Positions 9,338-19,478 are shown, numbered from the stretch's first letter. The stretch is 64,000 nt of DNA from Undibacterium umbellatum (GCF_014284125.1 NZ_JACOFX010000008.1:163180-227179), one strand, 5' to 3'. Numbers and translations: made by a program. Notes: a model not told the origin generated them from the letters alone.

Positions 9338-9778
9338 TTAGCTGTTGTCAGATCGCTCGGTCGTTCGCTTATCTAGTGTGCGCTTGAGCCAGGTAGAAAA
9401 AGGGTCGCTTGCGGCTGTTTGCGCTGACTGATTCAGCAATTCGTCTTGTTTTGGCATGCTACCGAGCTTATTGATATTGTTTGCAGTTACTCCCAGGATC
9501 AGCCACTGATCGCCGACTTCAACCACCATTACCCGCTCGCGATTACCGACATTGATACCGCCGATGATCTTGACCGGGATTTTATTGCCGGCGTTCATGG
9601 GCCCCAGACGACGCATTAGCCAGGCGGCCGCAAAAACCAGTCCCAACACGAACAGCAGTGCAGTAGCAATTTGCAATAAACCACCACTTGGCGATATAGG
9701 GGCAGGTTCGGCTGCAAATGCCGCATTGCTCAGCAAAACGATCAACGCCAATGCAAGATAACGCACTTGCTTCCTCAT
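9338..9778 (-). CDS. fliO: Flagellar biosynthesis protein FliO
   Basis: 146-residue bitopic membrane protein with a hydrophobic signal-like start (~5-22), a central transmembrane helix (~36-56, ALLFVLGLVFAAAWLMRRLG), and a cytoplasmic domain whose VGNRERVMVVEVGDQWLILG stretch is typical of FliO. It assists FliP assembly. Its ATG overlaps the fliN stop by 4 bases (translational coupling), and fliP follows after 9 bases. Confidence 0.9.
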   Translation of the reverse strand: MRKQVRYLALALIVLLSNAAFAAEPAPISPSGGLLQIATALLFVLGLVFAAAWLMRRLGPMNAGNKIPVKIIGGINVGNRERVMVVEVGDQWLILGVTANNINKLGSMPKQDELLNQSAQTAASDPFSTWLKRTLDKRTTERSDNS

Positions 9779-10200
9779 TTGTTGAGCTTGCGTATACGTT
9801 CGGCAGGCGTGACGATATCGGTCAAACGTATACCAAACTTGTCGTTAACCACCACCACTTCGCCTTGTGCAATAAGGCAGCCATTGACCAATACGTCCAT
9901 AGGTTCACCCGCCAGGCCGTCAAGTTCGACAACAGAACCCTGTGCCAGTTGAAGCAGGTTTTTGATGGCGATCTTGGTACGGCCCAGTTCGACAGTCAGT
10001 TGTACTGGGATGTCCAGAATGAAGTCGATGTCATTATGGGTTTCAGTCGTTGTACCCTTGCCGCTGAATTCCTTGAAAATAGCAGCGCTGGCAGGCGGCG
10101 CTTCAGCTTTTTCTGCTGCTGCGGCTTCTGCTCTTTCCTGCTCTGCAATTGCTGCACCCCAGTCGTCTTCACTGATGGGGGATTCGCCGTTATCATCCAT
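9775..10200 (-). CDS. fliN: Flagellar motor switch protein FliN
   Basis: 141 residues. An acidic, Ala-rich N-terminal half (~1-60) is followed by a SpoA/FliN domain (~65-138): LDIPVQLTVELGRTKIAIKN, then GEPMDVLVNGCLIAQGEVVV and RLTDIVTPAERI. FliN forms the bottom of the C-ring with FliM and helps dock export substrates through FliH. The start overlaps the end of fliM by 8 bases. Confidence 0.96.
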   Translation of the reverse strand: MDDNGESPISEDDWGAAIAEQERAEAAAAEKAEAPPASAAIFKEFSGKGTTTETHNDIDFILDIPVQLTVELGRTKIAIKNLLQLAQGSVVELDGLAGEPMDVLVNGCLIAQGEVVVVNDKFGIRLTDIVTPAERIRKLNK

Positions 10201-11194
10201 GATTTTCTCCTTGTGCTACTTCCTGTACGCTGGAACTGATCAACTTTTCCACACGCAAGGCATACTGTCCGTTAAATACACCGTATTTGCACTCCATCAC
10301 GGGAGTGCCATCAACTTTTGCAGAAATAATTTCTGGAATGGAAAGAGGGATGATATCGCCTTCTTTCATATTCAGTATATCGCCCAGGGTGACACGTGTG
10401 GTCCCCAGGTCGGCAACTATTTCGACTTCTGCAATTTGTATCTGTTGCGTCATCAGACGCACCCAGCGTTTATCCACTTCCAGGGTTTCCCCCTGCAGGC
10501 TACTGGTGAGGATGTCGCGTATGGGTTCTATGGTGGAGTAGGGCATGCATAAATGCATTTCACCACTGACTGGTCCTAGTTCTATCGTGAATGTGGTGGA
10601 AACCACGACCTCATTCGGTGTCGCAATATTGGCAAACTGGGTGTTCATTTCTGAACGTATATATTCAAATTCTATGGGGTAAACTGGCTCCCATGATTTG
10701 GAATAAGTCTCAAAAATGATTTCAAGGATGCGGTGAATGATACGCTGTTCAGTCTGAGTAAAATCACGACCTTCAACACGGGTATGAAAACGACCATCAC
10801 CACCAAAAAGATTATCCACCAGCAAGAACACCAGGCCAGGGTCAAGCACAATCAATGAGGTGCCACGCAAGGGCTTCATGTGAACCAGATTAAGATTGGT
10901 TGGCACCACCAGATTACGGATGAATTCGCTGTATTTCGATACTCTGACAGTTCCAACTGACACTTCGGCACTGCGACGCAGAAAGTTGAATAAGCCTATG
11001 CGCAACAGTCGGGCAAAACGCTCATTGATAATTTCCAGTGTCGGCATGCGGCCACGGACGATACGTTCTTGCGTAGCAAGATTGTAGGGCCTGACACCAG
11101 AGGTATCCTCCAGTGATTGTGAATCGTCCTGATCCCCAGTGACGCCCTTTAAGAGAGCATCAACTTCTTCCTGGGAGAGAAAATTATCTGACAT
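10193..11194 (-). CDS. fliM: Flagellar motor switch protein FliM
   Basis: 333 residues. The N-terminal CheY-P binding peptide is visible at ~3-16 (DNFLSQEEVDALLKG), followed by the middle CheC-like domain with GTSLIVLDPGLVFLLVDNLF, and a C-terminal SpoA/FliN-like domain. FliM transmits the chemotaxis signal to the rotor to set rotation direction. The gene follows fliL after 4 bases and overlaps fliN. Confidence 0.97.
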   Translation of the reverse strand: MSDNFLSQEEVDALLKGVTGDQDDSQSLEDTSGVRPYNLATQERIVRGRMPTLEIINERFARLLRIGLFNFLRRSAEVSVGTVRVSKYSEFIRNLVVPTNLNLVHMKPLRGTSLIVLDPGLVFLLVDNLFGGDGRFHTRVEGRDFTQTEQRIIHRILEIIFETYSKSWEPVYPIEFEYIRSEMNTQFANIATPNEVVVSTTFTIELGPVSGEMHLCMPYSTIEPIRDILTSSLQGETLEVDKRWVRLMTQQIQIAEVEIVADLGTTRVTLGDILNMKEGDIIPLSIPEIISAKVDGTPVMECKYGVFNGQYALRVEKLISSSVQEVAQGENHG

Positions 11195-11198
11195 TGAT

Positions 11199-11705
11199 TT
11201 ATTGAACTACAAAAGACGTGAAGAAGACGCTACTGATTTTTTGCGGATCACCTTTGGCCGTGAAAGGCAGAGCAACTTTCTCTATGATTTCACTCACCAA
11301 TTTTTCCTTGCCTTCAGACGACAAAATTTCAGTCGCATCCTTGCTGGACAACAGCAATAACAGGCGGCTGCGTACTTGCGGCATATTAGCCTTAATGAGA
11401 GTAACCTGTTCTTCGTCCTGTACCTGCAGCGTCATGCTGATTTGCAAGTATTTGTCGCCATTATCTGACTGAAGATTGACCGTAAATGGGTCCAGTGCAA
11501 GGAAGACGGGCGCTTTTGCAGGTTCAGTTTTAGTTTCTTTATCTTTTGGCGTAGAGCTTTTCTTGGATAGAAAAAAAGCAGCGCCACCGCCTGCAGCGAC
11601 CAATAGGAATACGACCGCAGCGATGATGATCAAGAGTTTCTTCTTTGATTTTCCTGCTACCGGTGCATCACCTGCATCTGCTGCTTTGGCTGGTGCTTTC
11701 GCCAT
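11199..11705 (-). CDS. fliL: Flagellar basal body-associated protein FliL
   Basis: 168 residues with the chosen start at 11705 (MAKAPAKAADAG), which has an excellent Shine-Dalgarno (GAGAGG, six bases upstream); an ATG seven codons earlier lacks one. A short basic cytoplasmic tail (GKSKKK) precedes one transmembrane helix (~24-46), then a Lys-rich linker and a periplasmic stomatin-like FliL domain containing LDPFTVNLQ. FliL stabilises stators around the rotor. It probably opens the fliL-M-N-O-P-Q-R part of the operon. Confidence 0.94.
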   Translation of the reverse strand: MAKAPAKAADAGDAPVAGKSKKKLLIIIAAVVFLLVAAGGGAAFFLSKKSSTPKDKETKTEPAKAPVFLALDPFTVNLQSDNGDKYLQISMTLQVQDEEQVTLIKANMPQVRSRLLLLLSSKDATEILSSEGKEKLVSEIIEKVALPFTAKGDPQKISSVFFTSFVVQ

Positions 11706-12050
11706 GGTTTTCCTCTCTGTAGGCATTGAATGCCATGATTTTTAAGTATTATGCTTGATAGCTGGAATGTAATATCCAAGAAAAAGAGGGCGTATTTCAG
11801 CTTATCTCTACTAATTGCAAAGTGAAGTGATCTTGCTTTGCTGCATGGACTAGCCGTTCATGGCCATTCTACATGTATGTACAGGCTTTTTTCCAGAGAC
11901 TAGCGACCTATCATGCTAGTGACAGGTAAAAGTTATGTGTCAGATAGTGAAATCGACAGGTATTGCAATCGCGACTGGCGACGTGCATGGTCGCGATTGT
12001 AGTTGGGCGAGGTATGAAGTGAGGAGTCTTAGCAGCAACTGACACGTGTT
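11706..12050 (-). promoter_or_regulatory. 345-base gap upstream of fliL, with an inverted repeat
   Basis: No ORF with coding character is seen. It probably holds the promoter or leader of fliL and the 3' trailer of fliK. A 10-bp perfect inverted repeat, CAATCGCGAC (11966-11975) and GTCGCGATTG (11990-11999), with a 14-base loop lies 33 bases beyond the fliK stop region; it lacks a T-run. No clear sigma-28 or sigma-54 promoter could be read. Confidence 0.4.
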
Positions 12051-13631
12051 TCAGGCGAAAGTATCTACCAGACCGTTATTTGATTGTATCCTGACGGGGT
12101 TGGTAGCTGCTGGGCTAATGGTATTATCAGTAAGACCTCTGGTGGTTCTGGACGGATTCATGTCTCTGGCTTGTTGTTGGGTGAAATTTTGCCCCTGGCC
12201 AGGCGCCTGCGAATTGACAGAAAAACCTGTCAGTTGAACCCCGGCATCACTAAGCATCTGCTTCAAACGGGGTAAGGCAGCTTCCAGTGCCTCCCTGACT
12301 TCAGGTTGGGCTGAGCTAAAGCTTGCATTGGCTTGATCATTGCTGACACTAAGCACGACTTGTAAAGGCCCGAGATCAGGTGGATTCAATGTTAATTCTG
12401 CTGATTGCAAACCTGAACCTACCATCCAGACAACTTTTTGACCTACTGCCTTGTCCCAGCCATTGCTACCTACTCGTGGCGCGATTTGTTCTGCAGCAAT
12501 CACCGCCGCATTGAATTGTGTGCTGTTGACGTTATTTGCTGCGACAACTGGAGGGGCAATGACTTGCTGACTGTCTTTGCCGGAAGGTGTGGCTTTTATT
12601 TCAGCCATGCGTTCAGCAAGGACATCTTTTGCCAGTGCAATATCGTTTGTAAATGCTTTGGGCGTGTCAGTTGCTAAGGTTTGTGGGCGTGTATCACCAC
12701 TCTTGTCGTTGACAGTTTTACCCACGTCGAGATTGTTGAGCTTGACCGCATTGAGTTTCTCTTCGGCAGTGTCAATCTGGTCAGTTTTGGCTGACGTGCT
12801 AGTAGCACCTTTTGTGAGGCTCTGATTGACTGATATCAATACAGTTGGAGGCGATGCGGTCAAATTACTTGCGCCATTATTTTCTGTCGCAATCGTAGAT
12901 GCTACGGTGCTCAAGCCATTTTCAGACAATTTCCCCATTGATTTGTCGTCGATTTTTACGGCCATAATTTGTGCAGCAATGGCGGCTACTCCAGACTTAC
13001 TCGCGTCTTCTGCCTGACTTTGTTGAGTAATTGATGTGAGCTGACTAGATGCTTGTGGGGCTACCGGAATCAGCGCATTAGTTTCTGCCTGTGTCAATGT
13101 GGCAAGGGGGTTTTCACCGGGTAGTTTGGCTATTGCGGCTACATCTGTATTGGACATGCTGTTCAGGCTTTCAGCTTTAACAGCATCCAAGCCAGGGGAC
13201 ATATTGGTTTTGTTTACATCCGCTACAACTGGAGGGGTTGCCAGGTTACCTACCAGGGCTAGGATTTGAGCGCTAAGATCATCTTCTTTCATCGTGTCAA
13301 GTTCATCATCCTTGACAGTTGTGCCATCGGTCGTGGAACTATCGGTTTTCTCTGTTTTGCCAGTGGCAGGGGCGCTATTGTCATTGTTTGCCATTTTGTT
13401 GGCAGAGTTGCTATTGCTATTGTTATTGTTGACGTTGTTATTATTCTTGGCTGGAGTGGGTGTTTTATTGACAGGGCGAGTGACATCCATCTCCGGCTTT
13501 TTTGTGCTGGAGATCTCTTTATTGAGCACTTGATTGAAACTGACTTCGGGAGTGGCTGATGAAGCATTTTTGCCCGCTTTGACGCCTGTACCCTGTTTAT
13601 CTATCGCTGTGAGTATGTTATTCGCTTGCAT
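12051..13631 (-). CDS. fliK: Flagellar hook-length control protein FliK
   Basis: 526 residues. The long N-terminal part is low-complexity (Asn-rich ~60-85, then Ala/Thr/Ser/Asp-rich), as expected for a secreted molecular ruler. The C-terminal Flg_hook domain (~380-490) holds the conserved ELTLNPPDLGPLQVVLSVSN and EVREALEAALPRLKQML segments that interact with FlhB to switch export specificity. It follows fliJ in the expected order. A second FliK-like gene lies at 20613-21959. Confidence 0.9.
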   Translation of the reverse strand: MQANNILTAIDKQGTGVKAGKNASSATPEVSFNQVLNKEISSTKKPEMDVTRPVNKTPTPAKNNNNVNNNNSNSNSANKMANNDNSAPATGKTEKTDSSTTDGTTVKDDELDTMKEDDLSAQILALVGNLATPPVVADVNKTNMSPGLDAVKAESLNSMSNTDVAAIAKLPGENPLATLTQAETNALIPVAPQASSQLTSITQQSQAEDASKSGVAAIAAQIMAVKIDDKSMGKLSENGLSTVASTIATENNGASNLTASPPTVLISVNQSLTKGATSTSAKTDQIDTAEEKLNAVKLNNLDVGKTVNDKSGDTRPQTLATDTPKAFTNDIALAKDVLAERMAEIKATPSGKDSQQVIAPPVVAANNVNSTQFNAAVIAAEQIAPRVGSNGWDKAVGQKVVWMVGSGLQSAELTLNPPDLGPLQVVLSVSNDQANASFSSAQPEVREALEAALPRLKQMLSDAGVQLTGFSVNSQAPGQGQNFTQQQARDMNPSRTTRGLTDNTISPAATNPVRIQSNNGLVDTFA

Positions 13632-13651
13632 TTGAGGTACCTGTCAATAAA

Positions 13652-14092
13652 TTAGCGCTTATAGAAGAGGGCGCGAGCTGCCATTTCGTCTGTTTGCTTC
13701 TGATCTCGTTTTGCTTCTTTTTTTTGTAGTGCCGTTTGTGCGCGGTTTTGCAAGGTGTCATAGGAAAGGCGTTTTTTTTCGCTGGCTTGCCATTCGGTTT
13801 TTGCCATGGTGATACGATGTGCTGCATCCATGACGACTTGCCTTTGCCCGTCTATAGCTGTATCAAGTTTTGCCAGGAAGGACAGAAAATTCGTATATTG
13901 CGACACGCTCAGACCTTTTGCTGCACCATCCTGCAATCTTTGTGCATAGTCGTTTCGGTATTGCTGTAATAAATTCAGTTTTTTTTCGGTATCTTCATGC
14001 GCACGTATGGCCCTACCCAGAAGTTTGGCGGCATCGTCAACTTCTTTTTCTGTCATTTCTATCAGTGTGGTAATCGGTGATTTCAACGCCAT
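13652..14092 (-). CDS. fliJ: Flagellar export chaperone FliJ
   Basis: 146 residues, almost wholly helical and charged with heptad patterning, as in the FliJ coiled coil that fits into the FliI hexamer like a gamma subunit and activates the export gate. It lies between fliI and fliK, the conserved position. The C-terminal basic stretch (RAQTALQKKEAKRDQKQTDE) is typical. Confidence 0.92.
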   Translation of the reverse strand: MALKSPITTLIEMTEKEVDDAAKLLGRAIRAHEDTEKKLNLLQQYRNDYAQRLQDGAAKGLSVSQYTNFLSFLAKLDTAIDGQRQVVMDAAHRITMAKTEWQASEKKRLSYDTLQNRAQTALQKKEAKRDQKQTDEMAARALFYKR

Positions 14093-14124
14093 GATGAATT
14101 AAGTATAGTCGCTGATCAGGTTTT

Positions 14125-15519
14125 CTATCCGTTGAATAGAGCCTGAAGTTGCCCCAAGCTTTCAGGAATGCTGCATTTTTCAGTGATGTCTTGTTGTAAA
14201 AATGAAACTATTCTTCCATTCAGGCGGATTGCTTCATCCAGTAATGGATCGGAACCGGGAGAATATGCACCAACGCTAATCAAATCGCGACTGCGTTCGT
14301 AACGAGAATACAATTGTTTCAGTTTTCTAGCCAGGGCCTGGTGTTCTGGCGTGGTGATGCTATGCATGGCGCGGCTGATCGACTGTTCTATGTCAATGGC
14401 AGGGTAGTGACCACTTTCTGCCAAAGCTCTGTTCAGAACGATATGGCCATCGAGAATGGCCCTGGCAGCATCTGCGATTGGATCTTGCTGATCATCACCC
14501 TCAGTCAGGACAGTATAAAATGCAGTAATTGAACCACCACCAGATTTACCATTTCCAGCTCTTTCCACTAATATAGGCAGCTTGGCAAACACAGATGGTG
14601 GGTAACCTTTGGTGGCAGGCGGCTCGCCAATGGCCAGGGCAATTTCCCTTTGCGCCATGGCATAACGCGTCAGCGAATCCATGATCAGTAATACGCTACG
14701 GCCCTGATCCCTGAAGTATTCTGCAATGGTGGTCGCATAGGCCGCTCCTTGCAAGCGCATCAGGGGTGGGGCATCAGCAGGGGCCGCAACCACGACAGAA
14801 CGGGCCAGGCCTTCAGTGCCGAGAATTTGCTCAATAAATTCTTTAACTTCACGCCCCCGCTCACCAATCAGGCCAACCACAATAATGTCTGCAGCGGTAT
14901 AGCGCGCCATCATGCCCAGTAAGACACTTTTGCCTACGCCTGAACCGGCGAACAGACCCAGGCGCTGGCCCTTGCCTACGCTCAGCATGCTGTTGATGGC
15001 ACGGACACCCACATCCAGAGTCTCAACGATGGGGGCGCGTTCCAGCGGGTTATAAATACGCGCACCTAAAGGGGCTGACTCATGGGTGCCCAGCGGGCCA
15101 AGAGTATCGAGTGGGCGACCATTGCCGTCCAGAACACGTCCCAATAACTCATAGCCTACTGGCAAATGACGGCTTCTGTCACTGGGGCGACGGCGTGGGT
15201 GATTGGCGATTTCATGGGCTTCTGGTTCGGCCGGGAAAACCGGCGCTCCTGGTGTGACACCATCCAGATCACTGTGTGGCATCAGGAATAGTCTGTCGCC
15301 ATCGAAGCCAACTACTTCGGCGTCTATTTTCGCGCCGCTTTGCAAATGGATGGTGCAGGCACTGCCTACTGGCAAGCGTAAGCCTACAGCTTCCATGACC
15401 AGGCCAGTGACACGGGTCACTCTGCCGGACATGGATGTGGTTTGCACATGGGAAATCTGCTCTCGGCTCAGCTTGAGTTTGGATTTCCAGTCGTCGATGA
15501 AGGTGTCCTGCATGAGCAT
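14125..15519 (-). CDS. fliI: Flagellar export ATPase FliI
   Basis: 464 residues. An F1-ATPase-beta-like protein with Walker A at ~191-198 (AGSGVGKS), the [14 protein letters not shown] segment, Walker B in the '[19 protein letters not shown]' region, and a C-terminal helical domain. It energises substrate unfolding and release for the flagellar type III system. ATG at 15519 is chosen because it overlaps the fliH stop (TGATG); a TTG one codon earlier is less likely. Confidence 0.96.
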   Translation of the reverse strand: MLMQDTFIDDWKSKLKLSREQISHVQTTSMSGRVTRVTGLVMEAVGLRLPVGSACTIHLQSGAKIDAEVVGFDGDRLFLMPHSDLDGVTPGAPVFPAEPEAHEIANHPRRRPSDRSRHLPVGYELLGRVLDGNGRPLDTLGPLGTHESAPLGARIYNPLERAPIVETLDVGVRAINSMLSVGKGQRLGLFAGSGVGKSVLLGMMARYTAADIIVVGLIGERGREVKEFIEQILGTEGLARSVVVAAPADAPPLMRLQGAAYATTIAEYFRDQGRSVLLIMDSLTRYAMAQREIALAIGEPPATKGYPPSVFAKLPILVERAGNGKSGGGSITAFYTVLTEGDDQQDPIADAARAILDGHIVLNRALAESGHYPAIDIEQSISRAMHSITTPEHQALARKLKQLYSRYERSRDLISVGAYSPGSDPLLDEAIRLNGRIVSFLQQDITEKCSIPESLGQLQALFNG

Positions 15520-16199
15520 CAATCTGCAGTCTTGTTACTGATTTGCATGCTATCCAGTAGCTTTTTCCAGCGTGTTGAGTAACTGGCATCGACCAGATTA
15601 TGCTGGGTTTCAAGCTTGCAACCACCGCGTTCTATTTGGGTATCAGGCACAATACGCCAGCCATCAGCACTCAGTGTTTCACCTAATTGATTTTTTACCA
15701 TCGCCACATCTTCCGGGTTCAGCATGATTTGCGCAGGCTGCTGCACATTTGCCAATTGAGCGATTGCATCTTCAACGATAGGCAGTATCGCGCTTGGGTC
15801 AGTATCGAGCTTTGCTTTCAGCATGGCTTGTGCAATGTCCAGCGCCAGATGCATAAGTTCATTGCCCATTTGTTGTGATGCAGTATGCAATTGTTCGGAA
15901 AATGCGACAGCTATTTGTTGTAATGATTGTATTTCTACCTGTACCTGTTCCATGGTTTCTGCATAAGCAGTTTCTTGTCCATCTTTCAGACCACGTTCAT
16001 AGGCCTCTTTGTAGCCAGCTGCAAATCCTTCCTGCTTTGCAGCTTCGCGAACAATTTCTGTTTCCTTGTGCTGCTGGGCCGCCACTTGGGCGCTTGCGGC
16101 CCTGATTTCTTCGACCTGGGCGGGACGACTGTCACCAAATGAAGCCATTTCCCAGCGTTGGAAAGCAGTCATGTCGCCACCACGCATGGCATTAGACAT
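15519..16199 (-). CDS. fliH: Flagellar assembly protein FliH
   Basis: 226 residues from the ATG at 16199, which overlaps the fliG end by 8 bases and has a GAGG Shine-Dalgarno; a GTG seven codons upstream is possible but less supported. It has a Gln/Glu-rich helical middle with the [16 protein letters not shown] glycine-repeat segment and a C-terminal globular domain similar to the V/F-ATPase stator subunit. FliH regulates FliI and tethers it to FliN. Confidence 0.92.
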   Translation of the reverse strand: MSNAMRGGDMTAFQRWEMASFGDSRPAQVEEIRAASAQVAAQQHKETEIVREAAKQEGFAAGYKEAYERGLKDGQETAYAETMEQVQVEIQSLQQIAVAFSEQLHTASQQMGNELMHLALDIAQAMLKAKLDTDPSAILPIVEDAIAQLANVQQPAQIMLNPEDVAMVKNQLGETLSADGWRIVPDTQIERGGCKLETQHNLVDASYSTRWKKLLDSMQISNKTAD

Positions 16200-17187
16200 A
16201 TGCGTCCTCGCCTTTGGCACCTAACATAATCTGGCCTTCATCTGCCAGGCGTCTGACGATGAGCAGTATTTGTTTTTGCTGTGCTTCCACTTCGGACAAG
16301 CGTACCGGCCCCTTGGAATCCAGGTCTTCGCGCATCATTTCAGCAGCGCGCTGCGACATATTTTTGAAGATTTTTTCGCGCATGTCCTGATTTGCGCCCT
16401 TGAGTGCGACGATCAGGGAATCGGACTGCACTTCCCTCAGCAATAACTGTATGCCTTTGTCATCGATTTCCAGAATGTTATCGAAGACAAACATCTCATC
16501 CATGATTTTTTCCGCCATGTCGCCATCATATTTACGCAGATTATCCATCACGGAGGCTTCGTTTTCTCCGCTCATAAAGTTCAGGATTTCTGCCGCTGCT
16601 CGTACACCGCCTATGGATTTTTTCTTCAGGCTTTCATTGCCTGTCAGCAGTTTGGTCAACACATCATTCAGTTCGCGCAAGGCAGTAGGCTGGATACCGT
16701 CCAGTGTGGCAATTCGCAGGACGATGTCATTGCGCAGGCGCTCTGTAAATTGATTCAGAATTTCACAGGCCTGATCACTTTCCAGATGGACCAATATGGT
16801 GGCAATAATTTGCGGATGTTCATTCTTAATCAGTTCAGCAACTGAAGGGGAATCCATCCATTTCAGGCTTTCTATACCGCTGGCATCCTTGCCGCCAAGG
16901 ATGCGATTTAACAACGAGGCTGCCTTGTCATCGCCCAGGGCTTTGGTCAGTACGTTGCGTATATATTCATCAGAATCCAGGCCAACCGACGAGCTCAAAT
17001 CAGCTGCAGACTTGAATTCCTCCAGCACTTTAGCGATGGATTCATGAGGGATGGCTCCGATCGCTGCCATAGCAGCACCGATTTTTTGCACTTCGCGCGG
17101 GCCAAGATACTTCATGACCTCTGCAGCGCCGTCTTCACCCAGTGCCAACATCAGGGTGGCGGCTTTTTGGACTCCATCGTCACTCAT
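16192..17187 (-). CDS. fliG: Flagellar motor switch protein FliG
   Basis: 331 residues, the usual length, made of armadillo-like helical repeats. The middle domain shows the EHPQIIATILVHLESDQACE segment, and the C-terminal domain carries the charged torque helix (LREVQSDSLIVALKGANQDM onward) that meets the stator protein MotA. It couples FliF (MS ring) to FliM. It overlaps fliF by 8 bases and fliH by 8 bases. Confidence 0.97.
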   Translation of the reverse strand: MSDDGVQKAATLMLALGEDGAAEVMKYLGPREVQKIGAAMAAIGAIPHESIAKVLEEFKSAADLSSSVGLDSDEYIRNVLTKALGDDKAASLLNRILGGKDASGIESLKWMDSPSVAELIKNEHPQIIATILVHLESDQACEILNQFTERLRNDIVLRIATLDGIQPTALRELNDVLTKLLTGNESLKKKSIGGVRAAAEILNFMSGENEASVMDNLRKYDGDMAEKIMDEMFVFDNILEIDDKGIQLLLREVQSDSLIVALKGANQDMREKIFKNMSQRAAEMMREDLDSKGPVRLSEVEAQQKQILLIVRRLADEGQIMLGAKGEDAYV

Positions 17188-18871
17188 TGCTGACCCATGC
17201 CTTTACTACGTTAGCCACAATACGTGGATCGTCTTTTGCCAATTGTTTTGCCATTTCCAAATTCGTTTCATAGCTTGAACCGTGACGGGTGTTTTGTAGT
17301 TCTGCTTCTCTCGACAGATTCACAATGGCAGCATCTTCTTCCTCTTTCTCTACTTCCTCTTGCTCTCGTTTTTCAGCTTCCAGTGCTTCCAGAGTTTCTT
17401 TGTCTTTCCCCATTATTTTAAGTAACATGGGTTTGAGGAATCCAAAAAACAAGTAAGCCAGGACGATAGCAACGCCTATATATTTGGCGACTTCCTTCGC
17501 CATTTGCAAGACATCAGGCTGTTTCCAAAGCGGTAAGTCCACTATAGGCTCTTTTTCAGGGCTGGCAAAGGGACTATTGACGACATTCAATGTATCACCC
17601 CTGTCCTTGTTGAAACCCATGGCTTCCCGGGTCAAATCGGTAATCTGGGTTTTTTCTATGTCTGTCAAAGGGCGGGTCGTGGTTTTGCCATTTTTATCAG
17701 TTTCGGTTCTGTAATTGATGACAACAGCGACAGAAAGACGCTTGACGCCGCCCATGGGTTGTTGAGTGTAGCGAATGGTCTTGTCGACTTCAAAGTTCAT
17801 AGTCGAATCTTTTTGCATCAGGCCTGCGTTAGAAGCGGCGCTTTGCGTATTGGCTGCACCGCTGGCGACGATGGGCGCAGTGGCAGGCACAGGGGGTTGA
17901 TTGCTCAAAGCCCCAGGTATGCCTGATGGATTGGTTCCCTTATTATAGGACTCACTGGTTTGCTGGCTGCGGATGGCTGAAGCCTCAGGTGGTGAATTTG
18001 GCTTGTAGCTTTCTGCCGCCTGCTCTGTACGGGAAAAATCGATATCTGCAGTTGCCTCGGCGCGGACATTTGCAGCACCAACAATAGGTGAAATAATCGA
18101 TTCTATGCGCTTGATAATGCTTTGTTGATATTCTTGCACATACTTGAGCTGTGAAGGATCAAGCGTGTTGTTTGCCATTTGCTTGCTGGGATCAGAAAGC
18201 AAATTACCATTCTGATCAATAATGGCCACATTTTTTGCTGACAACTCCGGCACACTGCTGGCTACCAGGTGAATAATGGCGCTGACCTGTTGTTGATCCA
18301 GTATGCGGCTGGGATAAAGGTTCAACAAGACCGAGGCGGTTGGTTTTTGCTGGTCACGGATGAAAACTTGTGACTTTGGGATGGCCAGATGCACGCGTGC
18401 GGTCTGCACCGCCGATACGGCCTGAATCGAGCGTGCCAGCTCACCTTCCAGTGCGCGCTGGAAGTTGACTTGTTCCAAAAACTGGGAAATGCCCAGTTTT
18501 TGATTTTCCATGAGTTCGAATCCAACATTGCCGCCCTTGGGCAAGCCCTGGGCCGCCAGTTTCAGACGCACATCATGAACCTGATTGGCAGGAACCAAAA
18601 TGGCACTGCCGCCATCAGAATATTTGTAAGGGATGTTTAATTGTTGTAATGAGGCAACAATGGCACCACCATCCCTGTCATTGAAGTTGGAAAACAAGAC
18701 TTTGTAGTCAGGAGTCTGGCTCCACAGCCACACGCCAACCATGATGGCAATCGTGATGGCAGCACCTACTGACAACATGATGTTGCGGGTGACCGGGGTT
18801 TGTGGCAAGCCAAATAGGCCCGGAAGGGCTGGTCCAGGTGGGGCAATTGCTATATTTTCTGCGGTTGCCAT
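17180..18871 (-). CDS. fliF: Flagellar MS-ring protein FliF
   Basis: 563 residues with transmembrane helices at ~28-50 and ~445-465, a periplasmic YscJ-like ring-building domain between them (VLFSNFNDRDGGAIVASLQQ, then NVGFELMENQKLGISQFLEQ), and a cytoplasmic C-tail that binds FliG. It makes the MS ring on which the motor is built. The start ATG has an AAGGTG Shine-Dalgarno. It heads the minus-strand fliF-R block, divergent from fliE. Confidence 0.97.
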   Translation of the reverse strand: MATAENIAIAPPGPALPGLFGLPQTPVTRNIMLSVGAAITIAIMVGVWLWSQTPDYKVLFSNFNDRDGGAIVASLQQLNIPYKYSDGGSAILVPANQVHDVRLKLAAQGLPKGGNVGFELMENQKLGISQFLEQVNFQRALEGELARSIQAVSAVQTARVHLAIPKSQVFIRDQQKPTASVLLNLYPSRILDQQQVSAIIHLVASSVPELSAKNVAIIDQNGNLLSDPSKQMANNTLDPSQLKYVQEYQQSIIKRIESIISPIVGAANVRAEATADIDFSRTEQAAESYKPNSPPEASAIRSQQTSESYNKGTNPSGIPGALSNQPPVPATAPIVASGAANTQSAASNAGLMQKDSTMNFEVDKTIRYTQQPMGGVKRLSVAVVINYRTETDKNGKTTTRPLTDIEKTQITDLTREAMGFNKDRGDTLNVVNSPFASPEKEPIVDLPLWKQPDVLQMAKEVAKYIGVAIVLAYLFFGFLKPMLLKIMGKDKETLEALEAEKREQEEVEKEEEDAAIVNLSREAELQNTRHGSSYETNLEMAKQLAKDDPRIVANVVKAWVSNE

Positions 18872-19071
18872 AATTCACCTTGTACGATTAATGTGTCTGT
18901 GGATTGCATGCTTGCTATTCCAAATATGGTTTTTTCCTTGTAGCGATTGTCCACTTAAATACCAAAATCAAACTTGGGAAAAACGATGTTTTTACTGCTC
19001 TTTTCGAAGCTCCGGTTTGCCTTGCGACTGTTAATGTAGCAATTGTGAAAGTCCATATTAGAGGTGATCAG

Positions 19072-19422
19072 ATGAAAATGGGAGGCATAGACGCCAGTCG
19101 CATCGAAGCCATGGTTGCGCAGTTAAAGGCGACAGCGGCCAAAATGGAGGCGAGTGCTGGCCTGGGTGTGAGCCAGACAGAAAATCCAGCGCCTGGCAAG
19201 CTGGACTTTTCGGAAGCTTTGAAGGCTTCTCTGGATAGTGTGAATCAGGCGCAAGCAAAATCACAGCAACTAGGGCAGAAATTTGCCATGGGGGATGATA
19301 AGGTCAGCTTATCTGATGTCATGATTTCCATGCAAAAATCCAGTATCGCATTCCAGACGACAGTGCAGGTGAGGAACAAGCTGGTGTCGGCCTATCACGA
19401 CATCATGAATATGCAGATTTGA
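19072..19422 (+). CDS. fliE: Flagellar hook-basal body protein FliE
   Basis: 116 residues. FliE joins the MS ring to the rod. The C-terminal half carries the typical LSDVMISMQKSSIAFQTTVQ and VRNKLVSAYHDIMNMQI segments. The ATG at 19072 is chosen because it has a GAGGTG Shine-Dalgarno about 8 bases upstream and gives the family length; an open frame continues ~56 codons upstream, but that part lacks family character. It is transcribed divergently from fliF, with ~200 bases between them, and convergently to the YcgR-like gene. Confidence 0.92.
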   Translation: MKMGGIDASRIEAMVAQLKATAAKMEASAGLGVSQTENPAPGKLDFSEALKASLDSVNQAQAKSQQLGQKFAMGDDKVSLSDVMISMQKSSIAFQTTVQVRNKLVSAYHDIMNMQI

Positions 19423-19478
19423 TTCATTGGGGCTAGCGGAGGAAAGCTTGGGTTCGGTAAATACAGTGGAATGAAACG

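Noticed and set aside
13380..13450. Repetitive Asn-codon stretch resembling a tandem repeat or CRISPR-like array
   Set aside because: It encodes the low-complexity Asn-rich region of FliK; no spacer/repeat structure. No CRISPR array was seen anywhere in the window.
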